Shown here piece after piece: positions 22,427-34,511 of a stretch of 64,000 nt of DNA. The notes under the pieces are model-generated. The model had not been told where the DNA came from. It did not search any database and saw only the letters and a program-made list of their open reading frames with translations. This DNA is from Gloeophyllum trabeum ATCC 11539 (Eukaryota > Basidiomycota > Agaricomycetes > Gloeophyllales > Gloeophyllaceae): positions 1-64,000 of the forward strand of contig NW_006920430.1 of the NCBI RefSeq assembly GCF_000344685.1, given 5' to 3'. Positions within the stretch are counted from its first letter, which is position 1; every line of letters starts with the position of its first letter. Both the position numbers and the translations under genes were made by a program.

Positions 22427-24728
22427 TTATGCTTCTTTCTCCTCTCCCTCTCCCTCACCGGATTTGCTCCGCGCATCACCGTCCGACATCGGCAGCGTCA
22501 CGACCGGGCCGCGGAACCAGCGCTTACCTCCGTAAACAGGGACATAGTAGTATCCCAGCGCGCCGAGGATAAGGGCACCGAGCATTACGGGGGTGTAATT
22601 TACGTCGAGCGGACCCGGGTCCGGGTTGGTGGGGAACATGAAAACTATGATGGAGAATGTCATCCAGGCGACGGCGGTCGCGGCCACCGGGAACCCCTTC
22701 AATTAAAGCAAGCTCAGACTCGGAGAAATTACGAGGGAGGAGGAGCAGGAGGAGGGTACGCACCCACCGCCCGAGCGAGAACGGCCCCGGCTTGAAGTCG
22801 TTCTCGAACACGTAGCGAGCAGTGATAGGAATACAGTACGCCACGTACGATGCCGCCGCATTTAGCGTGAACACCGCGCCGACGGCCGCCGCGCCCGCGA
22901 AGGAGAGCAGGCACAGGAGCGCGGCGAGAAAGGCGACGAACCAGACGCAGTTGACTGGTGTCTGCGTAGAAGGGTGGATGCGATACAGGAATCGGGAAAA
23001 AGGGAGTGCGCCGTCTCGCGAGAAGGCGAAACTCTGGCGGGAGGCGACTGTGAGCTGGGGGTGACTAAGTTAAGTGCGGTGTATGAGAGGGAACAAGGAG
23101 AGGGATGTACGATGCTCGTGCCCATCATAAACCTAGGGAATCATGGGTGAGGGTGAACGGGCTGATGGAGGGGGTGGAGACTTACTGCAAGATGATCACG
23201 ACAGACCATAGAGCGAGAGCGCCGCTTTTGCCTAGACTGTTCAGGAAGATCTGGCATAAGTATATCAAGCCATCGGTGAGATGTTTCCGGCACAAGCGGA
23301 TGAGTAGTGGTGCGTACGACAGCGAGAGGCTGTCCAACGCCGCTCCCGAGTATGCTCTCGAGGTCAGTCCCCATGCAAAACGCAACGACTACGTTTAAAG
23401 CTATTCGCGCTGAGTAAAGAGCGAGATGGGTCGACGACCTATGTACGTACCCCAGCCGAGTATGGCAGGTATGGATGCACCCAGTATGATGGCCCATGGG
23501 ACCGCAGTGCTGGCGTTTGAGGCTTCTTCGCTGATGTGGACGGGCGAATCGAACGCGCCTACATCACGGATGATCAGAAGGAACCTTCGGGTATTTAGCA
23601 GTAATGACGTGACACACCTACGGCCCATAGCGGGGCGATGAAGCTGAGGACAAAGGCGAACCCGGGATGCCAAGTGGACACTGACGTGCAGTCGGTAATG
23701 AAGGATCGCGAGTCAAGTGGCATCTACGAACGATTTTGGAAGTTTCCCAGCGCGAAACTCGCTGGGTTTTGGAACTCCTCAGGGGTTGCGACTGGAAGAG
23801 CTATGATGATGGCAATGAAGCATCTTGTATTCATGTCAAATACGAATCATCACTGGGTTGAAGGATACTCACGATATGTTCAAAACTATATAAAGGGACT
23901 GGACTCGGGCAATGTACTTTGTCGCAGTGCTACACAAGATACCGCTGACTACGAGGATAGCACAATAAACGCCACTAACGAAGCTTTAGTGAACCGTGCA
24001 CGAGAAGAGCGATGGTGCGACATACTACGTCTGGCCGTTTGTTGGAATGAAAGTCTCATCGTACCCGATGCTTACAGCAGCCATAATCTGGACTGCGCAC
24101 CCCCAGCCGACGGATGCCACGGACCCTGTGAGCGCCATGGTGTTGGCATCTACAAGTGATTTTAGGCAAAGAAGGGACACGAAAGTCGTATTTCTCACAT
24201 CCAACTGTTAACGATTTAAAGAAGGTATTAACATTTTGCGCAACTCGACGTACCAATCCAACACAGAAGATACCGCCACCGAGGGGATGAGAGCGAGTAT
24301 GTCCAGTAGTACAGCCCGCCTGAGGTAGGGGCTGCAGATGCTAGGTCCGCCATCGCTAGTGCAATTATGACAAGGAAGAATGCACAGATAGCCCACTGGA
24401 CAGAGATGAGTTATATGGAGAAGCTATTGGGGACAGATGTGATACGCACACCCCAGACCATCGCGACGGGTCCACCGTTTGGGATCGCATACACAAGCAC
24501 AGACCTAAAGTACAGATGAAAGTCAGATGTTCAGAAGAGACTGAGTGAAGACTGTGCCTACGCAAATGACGGCACCGGACCTAGCACACTGAAAAGGACC
24601 CCAAAGAGCTCCCAAGGGGTGAATTCACGCTTGAACTCCTGCTTGTACCCGAGACTCTCGAGAAGAGCATCATCGTCGTTCTTGTCGACCGGCTTCTCGA
24701 GCACGGTAATGCTGGATTCTTTCTTCAT
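22427..24728 (-). CDS. APC-family amino-acid/GABA-type permease, paralog 1
   Basis: A multi-exon gene of about a dozen exons and roughly 500-540 aa. The first are complement(24562-24728), (24450-24504), (24254-24395), (24029-24149) and (23873-23974); the last ends at 22427. All junctions I followed stay in frame and no premature stop was found. The N-terminus LESLGYKQEFKREFTPWELF, the AIPNGGPVAMVWGW and PTSGGLYYWTY blocks (TM1-TM2 region), and the late STWHPGFAFVLSF block are typical of the fungal amino-acid/choline transporter group (Uga4, Hnm1 and relatives). Twelve TM helices are expected for the family. It is a plasma- or vacuolar-membrane importer of amino acids, GABA or choline-like amines; the substrate cannot be told. 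Paralog 2 lies at 34512. Confidence 0.9.
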
Positions 24729-25342
24729 GGTTAGCACTGAGCGAGATAGTAGGTCGCACCGCATACGCTTCGTGGGGGACTATGTATGTATAGAAGAGGA
24801 TGGCCGCAGATAAGCACGTCTCATGACGAGAGCGGATATCATTCGTCCAAGAATAGCACTTTATCAAAGGCGCAGGGAGGGTGGCAAGAAAGCCGTCCAT
24901 CTTGCACATCATGGTGGGGTTTCTGCGTACAGAAACGTGTGGATGATGACGCCGCCACTCTCATCTTCAATGCCAGCATCAAACCGATATTTGAGGATGG
25001 GATCGAAGAAGACAGCAGCGGACTCTAGCCAGAGCGTTTTACCGGCGTGCTGTGGTCGGAGGGTTTCATCAGCAACAAGCCTAAGTGACACGCACCTTTG
25101 CACCACTGGCACTGGCAGCGGTCGGTATTCATGGCAGATAACGGACATAAAGAGGGTGAACTTTGTCCAAGGAAGCCCGGCCTTATCAGACGACCTATTA
25201 GTAGTAATGGAGATCAAAACTTCCGTCCTGTGTATCGGATACAAATTTGTTAGAATCAGTGGAGGGAATGCAACCCAGAGGAGAACATTGGAGGATAGTA
25301 TGCATATGGTTGTTACTCATGCGCCGCATCCAATTCTTGATA
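24729..25342. other. upstream flank of permease 1; possible gene fragment on the minus strand
   Basis: Mostly promoter-side sequence. A minus-strand open frame (24909-25244) contains HEYRPLPVPVVQR and LKYRFDAGIEDESGG and has an intron-like GTGCGT...TTAG near 25080-25095. It could be a gene fragment next to the MITE, but I do not recognise it and find no start. Confidence 0.3.
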
Positions 25343-26297
25343 CTAGGGGTGCTCAAAAATTGATCGTTCGCGTTCCATCGTTGTGCAGCAATCCTAAACT
25401 GGACTGACCGCCAAATCCGTCGCTCACAGAGGTAGTGTTGCTCCTGCAGTGAGGTGACTTTGCAGACTGTCTCACTTCACTTCAAGTTTGACGTACTTCA
25501 CCCACTGCACAGTCGTCATGAATTGCCTTTGAAGACTGCATTGAAGTCTGATCATGGCCACGTGCTGACCGTTAATGGCAGCGCGCACCACCAGATGCGC
25601 TCGCCCTGCGTCCAAGTGGTGTCCGAGTCGCAGAGTCGTATCTACTCCGCGTCATACCCCGTGCAGAGATAACAATAGAACGGCCGTGGCAGATAACCTC
25701 CATGATATGCTGGCAGTCTGCACTGGGCTCAAGAAATTCATCAGGAGTCCATATGACAAGGTGTCGACTTGACTTTTGGTATTGTACGTCCTGGCAGATG
25801 GTATGGGCATTATTCGTGTATTTTAGAGTACAATGTATATGCAGATATCCCCGAGTTCGTCCTACGAGGGCAAGTCAGTGCCTTCACCACGCGTACGTGG
25901 GAATATTACGGGATATCCCGAGGCTGATCTGACCACTTCAATGAAGACGTTGAAGCGCCTTCAACTTCACTTCACTCGGGTTGCAGTGTCAAAAACTCCA
26001 CTGTGCGACACTGCGACTTCACTGCAGGAGCAACACTACACAGAGGACGAACTCAACGAACGACTTTGCTGTGATTGCTGTCGCAATTGGAACTCCGCTG
26101 ACCGTGGAACTTCGTATCGTATCTCGAGCTAATGATTTATTTAAACTCCGATCCAATACTACGCGCGACCGAACGCGAACGATCAGCGTGCATTGAATAA
26201 TTTCGGTCGTTCCTTCGTCTTTGACAAATTGTACCGGCCATTCTGGGATTTCTGCACAACGATCGAACACAAACGATCAATTTTTGAGCACCCCTAG
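25343..26297. mobile_element. 955-bp non-autonomous TIR element (MITE-like)
   Basis: The ends are inverted repeats of about 45-50 bp. The left begins CTAGGGGTGCTCAAAAATTG and the right ends with its complement at 26297. A second inverted block (TAGTGTTGCTCCTGCAGTGA) lies about 90 bp in on the left and 250 bp in on the right. No transposase ORF. CTAG occurs at both outer edges and may be the target duplication or part of the terminus. Confidence 0.8.
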
Positions 26298-26846
26298 GCC
26301 TACTGGGAGGTAAGGCCGACACACCCAACTGCCTTATTCGGACGTACTATATTTAGCTGCTGTAACCTGGCAGCACAGTCATGTGATTCACAGGCTTCAC
26401 ACGCGTGTGATTACCGCGGCCAGCTCTCGCAAAATTTGCCAAGTCGCTCTTTCCTCCTCTAGCAGTGGCGAGCCATCACGATGAGTCGACTTGCGACAAG
26501 TCATGGTCCTTAGCAATGGTATACCATATACATTGGGGATAGCCCTGTGGGATAGACCTGTGCAAACATACGAATTGATTATAGTATTGTGCTATTAACT
26601 AATAAAGGCTGGGTGATTATTCGAAGAAAGCGGGAGGCACTATTGTATGAGTTACTGCGTCGACTCGAAGTCGACGCGACAACTCACACGTCGCTGTAGG
26701 GGTCGAAAGGGGGACTTGGCAAAACGAAGTCAATCATGAGCGGTAGCATCACATGACCGCGAATATGGCGCCATCAAGGTACAGCGCCAAATATAGGGTG
26801 ACTGGAAAAGGCAGTTGGGTGTGTCGGCCTTACCTCCTTGATACTG
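26298..26846. other. intergenic with one palindrome
   Basis: No gene. A near-perfect palindrome (GCGTCGACT, CGA, AGTCGACGC) lies at about 26658-26678. Confidence 0.5.
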
Positions 26847-27712
26847 AGGAGGCGCAATGCTCAATTGCCGCGCGAGCCGCTTAGTAAGCAACTTGTGGCT
26901 GAAGAGTGGTCATACTGTACTAGCTGTGGCACCCGTAGCCACTCCGGGAGGTGTACATGTACATAGTATCAATTGCAGCTGTTTGCAAAATGATAAAGCC
27001 AGTTGAGTAATTTTTGTGTGCGGGGTGCCACCCCAAGTCTAACCAAAGCCGGTAAACGGCATACCACTACACACCAACACTGGCAGGCAGGGCGCTAAAG
27101 GTCTCGAAAGTGCAGTTGACTGCCTTCCGACTGCTCTCTGTGCCGTTTCTGGTGATTTTGCAGTTGTTTGTCCTTGGAGCAGCCTGTATGAGTGCAAATC
27201 CGGACTGGCTCTATCGTTTTGCAAACAGCTGTGATTTAATTTACTTTTATTCTATCAAGGAGGTTGAAGCCCTCTGCGCCCCTTGTCCTGACTCTCGGGT
27301 GGTGGCACTGCGCGCTGCCACCCTCGGCCAGGACATCGGGGCAAAGTGTGTTCTCCAAATGAGACAGGTCAGCCAATCAAATGCGATTATCTAAGATTAC
27401 GTAAACTTACATCAGGAAACACCAAATTCTATAGTGATTTCCCCCCGGATACATAGTTTTCCATAGGTCTATGGAGGTCAGACAGGTCAACATAGATGGG
27501 GGGAAGCCAAAATAGGGAGTTATAGGTGAGATGTGTTTCCTGATGTATTACTAAGCAAAGACCGAACTACTGTCAAATATAAGGATCCCTGATGGTTGCT
27601 GCATGGCTGCATGCCATGGTACTCTCTGAGATTGAGTCCATCCTTGACATGACTCGGGAAGCTCCGTCTGGCACCAGCATCTTACCCCTCTGAATCCTTT
27701 GCATAAAGGGGC
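26847..27712. repeat. 866-bp direct repeat, left copy
   Basis: Identical, as far as I can read, to 28223-29088 at a constant offset of 1376. The match ends at 27712 (GGGGCCG here, GGGGCTG in the other copy). The other copy starts exactly at the edge of the N gap, so the true left limit is unknown. It contains a 136-bp TIR element and no supported gene. Confidence 0.9.
27410..27545. mobile_element. 136-bp Tc1/mariner-type MITE with TA duplication
   Basis: A 13-bp perfect terminal inverted repeat CATCAGGAAACAC is flanked on both sides by TA (27408-27409 and 27546-27547). The interior has no ORF. TA duplication and size fit a Stowaway-like MITE. An identical copy at 28786-28921 is part of the larger 866-bp duplicate. 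Confidence 0.78.
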
Positions 27713-27973
27713 CGCGAACGCGGACAGTGAGCTTAAACTCGGCCTTCGCAATGTTGAAGTCCATCTGCTGAGGAACACCAACAACAGCCGTGGGAAACGG
27801 CCGACAAAATGCGCGTACGGCCCTTGCGCCATCAGTCAAGAAATCGTAGTGATCTCTCCAACCGGATGGCGAACCCTTCGGATGCGAGCCAACATCGAAG
27901 GTTGGTGTGGTGGCTCCTGTTACAGGCATTGTCGGAGTGTCCGTCCGGGACCCGAGCAACTTGTCGCCACTTG

Positions 27974-28222
27974 NNNNNNNNNNNNNNNNNNNNNNNNNNN
28001 NNNNNNNNNNNNNNNNNNNNNNNNNNNNNNNNNNNNNNNNNNNNNNNNNNNNNNNNNNNNNNNNNNNNNNNNNNNNNNNNNNNNNNNNNNNNNNNNNNNN
28101 NNNNNNNNNNNNNNNNNNNNNNNNNNNNNNNNNNNNNNNNNNNNNNNNNNNNNNNNNNNNNNNNNNNNNNNNNNNNNNNNNNNNNNNNNNNNNNNNNNNN
28201 NNNNNNNNNNNNNNNNNNNNNN
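27974..28222. other. assembly gap (249 N)
   Basis: A run of 249 undetermined bases. ORFs drawn across it are meaningless. The sequence resumes inside a repeat already seen at 26847. Confidence 0.99.
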
Positions 28223-29088
28223 AGGAGGCGCAATGCTCAATTGCCGCGCGAGCCGCTTAGTAAGCAACTTGTGGCTGAAGAGTGGTCATACTGTACTAGC
28301 TGTGGCACCCGTAGCCACTCCGGGAGGTGTACATGTACATAGTATCAATTGCAGCTGTTTGCAAAATGATAAAGCCAGTTGAGTAATTTTTGTGTGCGGG
28401 GTGCCACCCCAAGTCTAACCAAAGCCGGTAAACGGCATACCACTACACACCAACACTGGCAGGCAGGGCGCTAAAGGTCTCGAAAGTGCAGTTGACTGCC
28501 TTCCGACTGCTCTCTGTGCCGTTTCTGGTGATTTTGCAGTTGTTTGTCCTTGGAGCAGCCTGTATGAGTGCAAATCCGGACTGGCTCTATCGTTTTGCAA
28601 ACAGCTGTGATTTAATTTACTTTTATTCTATCAAGGAGGTTGAAGCCCTCTGCGCCCCTTGTCCTGACTCTCGGGTGGTGGCACTGCGCGCTGCCACCCT
28701 CGGCCAGGACATCGGGGCAAAGTGTGTTCTCCAAATGAGACAGGTCAGCCAATCAAATGCGATTATCTAAGATTACGTAAACTTACATCAGGAAACACCA
28801 AATTCTATAGTGATTTCCCCCCGGATACATAGTTTTCCATAGGTCTATGGAGGTCAGACAGGTCAACATAGATGGGGGGAAGCCAAAATAGGGAGTTATA
28901 GGTGAGATGTGTTTCCTGATGTATTACTAAGCAAAGACCGAACTACTGTCAAATATAAGGATCCCTGATGGTTGCTGCATGGCTGCATGCCATGGTACTC
29001 TCTGAGATTGAGTCCATCCTTGACATGACTCGGGAAGCTCCGTCTGGCACCAGCATCTTACCCCTCTGAATCCTTTGCATAAAGGGGC
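28223..29088. repeat. 866-bp direct repeat, right copy
   Basis: Copy of 26847-27712 starting at the gap edge and including the second 136-bp MITE (28786-28921). Lack of visible substitutions suggests either a very recent duplication or an unmerged duplicate at a scaffold join. Confidence 0.9.
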
Positions 29089-29432
29089 TGATTAGGGGAA
29101 AATATGCTCTCTGTATAGGTGCTAGCTAACCTCTCTAACATTGTAGAGAGTACTAGCATTGTGATAGTTGAATGTTAGGTGTACTTGAAGAGCCTTAGAT
29201 CTCAGTGTAGGATGTGCAGCTGAGTATAGAGGTTTCTGAAGTGGTTTAGCAGGACAGCTGAATATTACCATCCTGCTCAGTCCAAGAGCTCAGAGATGTC
29301 TGTCTCCTGGAATGCGCAGGATGGATGTCCATTAATCAATAATGCATGAAGTAGTTATTTTAGCTGAATCTCTTACATGTTTAGTAATTGGAGGCTGGAT
29401 ACCCCAAACTCCCAATACATATCTGGCTGCTC
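29089..29432. other. intergenic, nothing recognised
   Basis: AT-rich DNA between the duplicate and the next TIR element. Confidence 0.5.
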
Positions 29433-30125
29433 CTAGTCTTGTCCCCAGACATTATAGAGAGAATCAGATCTCTCCATTCAGAGTTCCAAGATCTTGCATG
29501 AGATCCTCTCTATAACCTCTGGTGCACTTTGATCATGAGCTATTGCTTCCTGTCACAGCGTGACTCAGCACGAGGTCAGTAACATGTGAGCTGTTCAAAA
29601 ATAGCACACTTACCAAGTTAGGTGCATCCAGCTTCGACACCTGTCGCACTATCACGCAGAATTGCAACCCATAGCCCTCCCACTTTAACTAAAATCTGCC
29701 TCAGAGTAGATGTTATTCTACCCTAGTATCTGTTGTAATTTTCATGGCAAAGAATGACAGGATTTACAGTCAGGAGAGCCTCCGAGTGCTATTCGGACTA
29801 CCTGGTGGTGATATTGCCTCAGCTCCGGGACAGGCGGTGTGCTTGTAAACATACCCACTTTACTTTCAGCTCTTTGGGACCCATCTAAATGGGTGTCTGC
29901 ATGCTGTTAATGCAAGAAAAGAGTTGTACCTTGGGTGCACGAGTGCTCAAGGATAAATTTGGTATGTGGCAAAGTCACGGGACCATAACCTTAGTGTGAC
30001 CTATGATGGAAGGAATAGCTCACGATCGAAGTGCACCAGACATTATAGAGAGGATCTCATACAAGATTTTGGAACTCCAAATGGAGAGATCTGATTCTCT
30101 CTATAATGTCTGGGGATGAGACTAG
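29433..30125. mobile_element. 693-bp TIR element with 7-bp target duplication
   Basis: Terminal inverted repeats of about 120 bp: the left begins CTAGTCTTGTCCCCAGACAT and the right ends with its near complement at 30125. A 7-bp direct repeat GCTGCTC flanks it (29426-29432 and 30126-30132). Within each arm ACATTATAGAGAG and its complement occur again, so each arm is itself a hairpin. No transposase ORF. The long arms and 7-bp duplication do not place it in a superfamily. Confidence 0.82.
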
Positions 30126-31091
30126 GCTGCTCCTTGATTCTGATCGTAGAATGTAGCCATTGGGGCAGATTGACATACAGTACAGTAATGAACATTTATC
30201 ACAATATTGTACTGTACGAAGTATAGTCTATGCATTGTCTTTGCACAGATAATGTCTTGCGAGTTGCACAGGATGCAAGACAATTCTAAGTCTGCACTTT
30301 GTAGCGGTGCCACTGGAGCACATCAGTACTGGTATCCTGACTGTAACGGGCCATTGACGAAGACCAGATTGCTTCAATGCTAGGCTGGGGTGGATATCAA
30401 TACATTTGTGGGCTCACAGAATGAGGAGAACATTGTATGTGAGAGACAGGATCTAATGGCAAGACAGTACTTACATATCTTGAGTTCTATGGTATTCATT
30501 CAGCTTAAATGCATGACAGAGGCTCAAGACAAGGGTAAGACTGAACAAGCAGAATGTTTATTCTCTTAAAAGTACCTAGTAAACCCCAGCGGCATGAAGA
30601 CAGCACCTATCTTCATGGAATAGAGCCTCCATCTCCATTGATACCTAATGGTGTAACAGCAGCGTGGGGGCGGGACGCGAACTGTCACAGAATGTCACGC
30701 CCTTGATGTGTTGCTGATTGCTTTTACCTCTACGACACATGTGGTTTACACACCGACTTCCACGTGTCACTCAATTAGTAGGACTTCCTTTGTATGCCTC
30801 TACCGGTGCAATGTATAATTCACTTTTTTACATATCATCCTTGAAGCTCTGCATATAGCACTACATTGTGTATATATGGCATTGCACTGGGTACAAATGT
30901 AATTATTCAAATTTGGGATTATCCATGGCATCACCCGCATCTTCAATATGCCCTCTAGACATATCTTTTGTGTAAATATGATGTACCCATGGCCACAGGC
31001 ATCCTGGAGGGTTGTGACCACTGTCTACTAAGGAACAAACATGTACAAACAACTCCCGCCGAAACCCAACATTGCGCCTCCCATTGATAGG
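30126..31091. other. upstream flank of the APH-like kinase
   Basis: AT-rich, no supported gene. Confidence 0.5.
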
Positions 31092-32021
31092 ATGTCTGAC
31101 GCGGATCCGAGCCAGTTCGTGTATTCTGTGTACGTGTGCAGCATCAGCACCAAGTAACCAAAGTAACCTTGCCACCGTAGGAAATGGACCATACCCAGCC
31201 TTTTATGGGCAGCTTGGCTGAAATTGCCCAGCTCGCTGCGTCTCAAGACATACCAGCTCTTGGAGCGCTACAGTGGCAACAGGTCATTCTGTGCGATGGA
31301 ACTACCATTCGGTCTATACGCAAAACACGGAAACCGAGTGACCGTTACCGAAGCGTTAATAACACAACAAGTGTCCCTTCACTCCACGATACCGGTTCCA
31401 ACGGTTCTTGACGTACTTCGGAACGGGCAGGACGGGCATATATACTTCCTCATGTCTCGACTCCCAGGTCAGCAGGTCGCCCAAATGCCGCGCTCTCTCA
31501 ATGATTATAGCGACCGACAGATGGAGGTGTTTGTGACCACGGTGGGCGGATGGTTGGAACAATTGCGTGCGATAGGACCGTCGCCCTATGGTGACTCCGT
31601 CTGCGGCTTTCTCGGTGGACCATTCTACAGCTACCGCATCTTGCATGACAGACCTGTTGGTCCCTTCGCCTCGCAGGAAGATTTCCATGCGCAGTGGTTT
31701 AATACCCTCCCCGAAGAAGCAGACGCAGAGATTCGTGCTCTCGCCAGCCGCTTGCGCAGTCAAAAGCGGTATAGGATATGCCTCACGCACGGCGACATAT
31801 CCCCCAATAACATTCTCGTGGACGAGGCCTATAGACCCGTCGGCCTCGTCGACTTCGGCTGCGCGGCGTGGATGCCGGAATATTGGGAACTCACATATTC
31901 GATTTACGGACGCCAGCTCTTTTACCCTGGCTGGGTCAAGGCGTTCACGCAGATCTTTCCGCAGTACAAAGACGAGCTGGCGGTGGAGACCGAGCTGTGG
32001 AAGTACGCCTCGCCGTGGTAG
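31092..32021 (+). CDS. APH-fold phosphotransferase / kinase-like protein
   Basis: About 292 aa from two exons, 31092-31129 and 31181-32021. The short first exon (MSDADPSQFVYSV) joins GT|G in frame to KWTIPSLLWAAWLKLPSS. The catalytic loop THGDISPNNILVD (about residue 210) matches the HGDxxxxN motif of aminoglycoside phosphotransferase-like kinases, and GLVDFGCAAWMPEYWE supplies the metal-binding Asp. An N-lobe region ELPFGLYAKHG resembles the ATP-binding Lys strand. Such genes are amplified in basidiomycetes with mostly unknown substrates. The start is supported by a truncated second copy at 58136 that keeps the same first exon and intron. Confidence 0.85.
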
Positions 32022-32268
32022 GGTTCGACAGTGTTGATAGCATTATGTGGGCGCATGACGTGCTGTGGAGAATGGAACTGGGTCTACGCGCGGTCACGCC
32101 TTTGAGAACTCTGCGTAGGACGAGGTAATGTGCACTTCACATTGGGTTACCATGACACCCTTGTTATTACAGACTGCTCAGCTGCGGTATTACAGATAAA
32201 TATGACGGATATGAGCAGGATGAAGCCCTTTAGTTGATTTGTTCCCATTACCGAGAGTTTGCCTTTGT

Positions 32269-33299
32269 TCAGGACTTGTACGCCTGACCCACAACACTGA
32301 GGCTGCCGTCAGAGTTGTAGAGTGCGGAGTTGGGAGCGTTAGTAGCTGCGCCGGGATCGTTGGCCTGCTCCAAGGCGGTGGACGTCGCAGCGAAGAAGCT
32401 GTACCTATACATTCCACAAATATCAGCCAGCCATCCGGAGCGGTGAACGGGTAGTACGTACATTGCGACATAGTCAGCTCCGTTCAGGAAGCTCTTCGCC
32501 TGGTTGACGAAGTTGGCTTGGTCCTGGGCGCTTCCGGAAGAGAGGGCGAACTCGGTGATGACGAACTTCTTGCCCGGGTAGTGGTTGTGTGCGTTCTGAA
32601 TGTAGGACTGGAAGGAGGCGAAGTTGGGGCCGTACCCTGCAACTCAGGGTCAGCAAACGGTAGCAAAGCTAGATCGCAACGATAAAGAAAACTTACAGTG
32701 AAGGTTAATATAGTCATAGTAGCAGCCACTGCAAGCACTGATGAAGCTGTCAAGCCAGCTGATGCCCTGGCCTGCGTTCGTAGACGACGAGATGGCTGGA
32801 AGCGCCTTCTGGACCTGCAAGGGATTGATGTACTGCTTGTACCAAGCGGCGGCATCGGTGGGCGAGATGCCAGCGAGATCAGGCTCGTTCAAACTATGTA
32901 AAATCTTTAGTACTGACATGGCCTCAGCATGTCTGGAGTACTGACCTGAAAACGGTGTTCCAGCCGCCGCTCGAGACACGGTTTGCAAGGTCGGCTACGG
33001 GGGACGACGAGCAGTCCATGCACCGCTGGGTACCGATAAAGTTAAAGTTCCTACGAGACAAGACATCAGTCAGCTATCCGAAGCCGCATGCGTACGAAAT
33101 GTGATGCTGACTGAGTGTTAGCCGGCCTGTACGTCTCCCAGTTGTACAGCCAGTTCACGCCCTGGCCAGGGGAGCTCTGCAGAGCGTTCGGGTCCAAGTT
33201 CGTGTTCGCGTTATACCACGGCCAGGCTGCGCCGCGCTTGTCCGCCATGGCGGCCAAGGGAGCGAGTAGGAGCAAAGAGGTGAGCGCGGAGCTGAACAT
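32269..33299 (-). CDS. secreted GH128 beta-1,3-glucanase (Asl1/GLU1-like)
   Basis: 266 aa from five exons: complement(33112-33299), (32946-33050), (32697-32893), (32462-32636) and (32269-32404), all in frame. A signal peptide (MFSSALTSLLLLAPLAAMA) precedes the mature domain. Diagnostic segments are GVNWLYNW, a conserved SLNEPDLAG where NEP carries one catalytic Glu, the CSGCYYDYINLHWYG stretch, and KFVITEFAL with the second catalytic Glu. Length and motif order match family GH128, which includes Lentinula GLU1. It is probably secreted to the wall to cut beta-1,3-glucan in growth, fruiting-body autolysis or remodelling. The gene converges on the APH-like kinase, with 247 bp between stops. Confidence 0.92.
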
Positions 33300-34511
33300 G
33301 ACTGCAAAGGTTGACGACGGCTGAGATCGTGTAGTCCCCTGTGATGCATGACAAGGCGTGCATGGCAGGTTTTATATCTTGGACGAGGGCTGCGGTAGGA
33401 CCTGCGAGCCGACCAGCATCATTGCCGTCGATCACGGTGCAATTGAATAAAGCTCTAGATTTTCCTGGTTGGGCGGATGACGGAACACGCTGAGAGCCAT
33501 ACGCGTACGGAGCCGCGGGGAAACTATTACCTCTCCGTCCAGCACAATTCAATACTGCGACGTGATTATTGCTACTGTCCATTAGTGGTAATTCCCATAA
33601 GAAATCGACAACGTAAAATGCATGCGTACCGTAAAAGAGCATATGGTGGACGAGCACCTCGGAACCATATCCTCTCGGGACTGATCACGGGAGCCCCCTC
33701 GGCCAACCCTACAGTCGCCGCAAGAAACTAGTTTTCAGAAAAGCGCTGTCTTGTCTCTGCATTCATATCACGCCTTTGCATGCGTTAGGACTAGCCGAGA
33801 GCTCTCGGAGTTGATCCAAGGTTGATCCCAGCTCGATGCACGCGTGCTACATCGAGTTAACCGTCACATTAGCTCATACGCGCTGTCAGATCCGTATGTG
33901 GAAGCTGCCAGAAGGCGTACACATTGAAGTGGATGCCTGCGCATGTGGCATCATCAAACGTCGATGGTAAGGGGTAACTTGGTAACCTTTGGCTAGGGAA
34001 CGCAGTGCATGCGCGGAATGGCCCCAGTGCGTACGTTTTCAGGGCCTTCTGTGCTTGCGATACTCTGGGATCTATCGACTCAGACCTAGCCTGAGATACT
34101 CCGAGTGAGTGTTCCTAACAACTCGGGGATTGTGTGATTGTCTGAGTCTGCGACGACCCCGTGCAATTTGGGGAGAACGAGAACACCCGGCGATGGACTG
34201 GGTCGGCGGGCACATGGTGCCTCGGATCACAGAAATGTCCAACATAGAAACGCAAGAGCACCGCGCGCTGATCTCGCGCCTTGCGAATGTCCTGGAAACT
34301 CAGGAGGAGGCGACAGGAGGTCGCATGGGCCTGATATCCGCGATGGAGGTGACCGTATATGGTAATCTGGCGTATTGTGGCAAGCACAGCCACATCACTC
34401 TGGTTTGATGGCAGCCGACTTTGATTTTCATGACATCAAGCTTTTAGAAGATGCAACTAAAGGTGACGGGTCCTGGACCTACGATACAAGATAGGTAAAG
34501 CGCGAGCCCGC
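33300..34511. other. intergenic, nothing recognised
   Basis: Promoter side of the GH128 gene and 3' flank of permease 2. A plus-strand ORF of 99 codons (34109-34408) has no motif. Confidence 0.5.

Noticed and set aside
27699..28382. ORFs spanning the N gap
   Set aside because: The middle is undetermined sequence, so the ORFs are meaningless.
26847..29088. Long terminal repeats of an LTR retrotransposon
   Set aside because: No TG...CA ends, primer-binding site or polyprotein, and one repeat starts exactly at the gap edge; assembly duplication or tandem duplication fits better.
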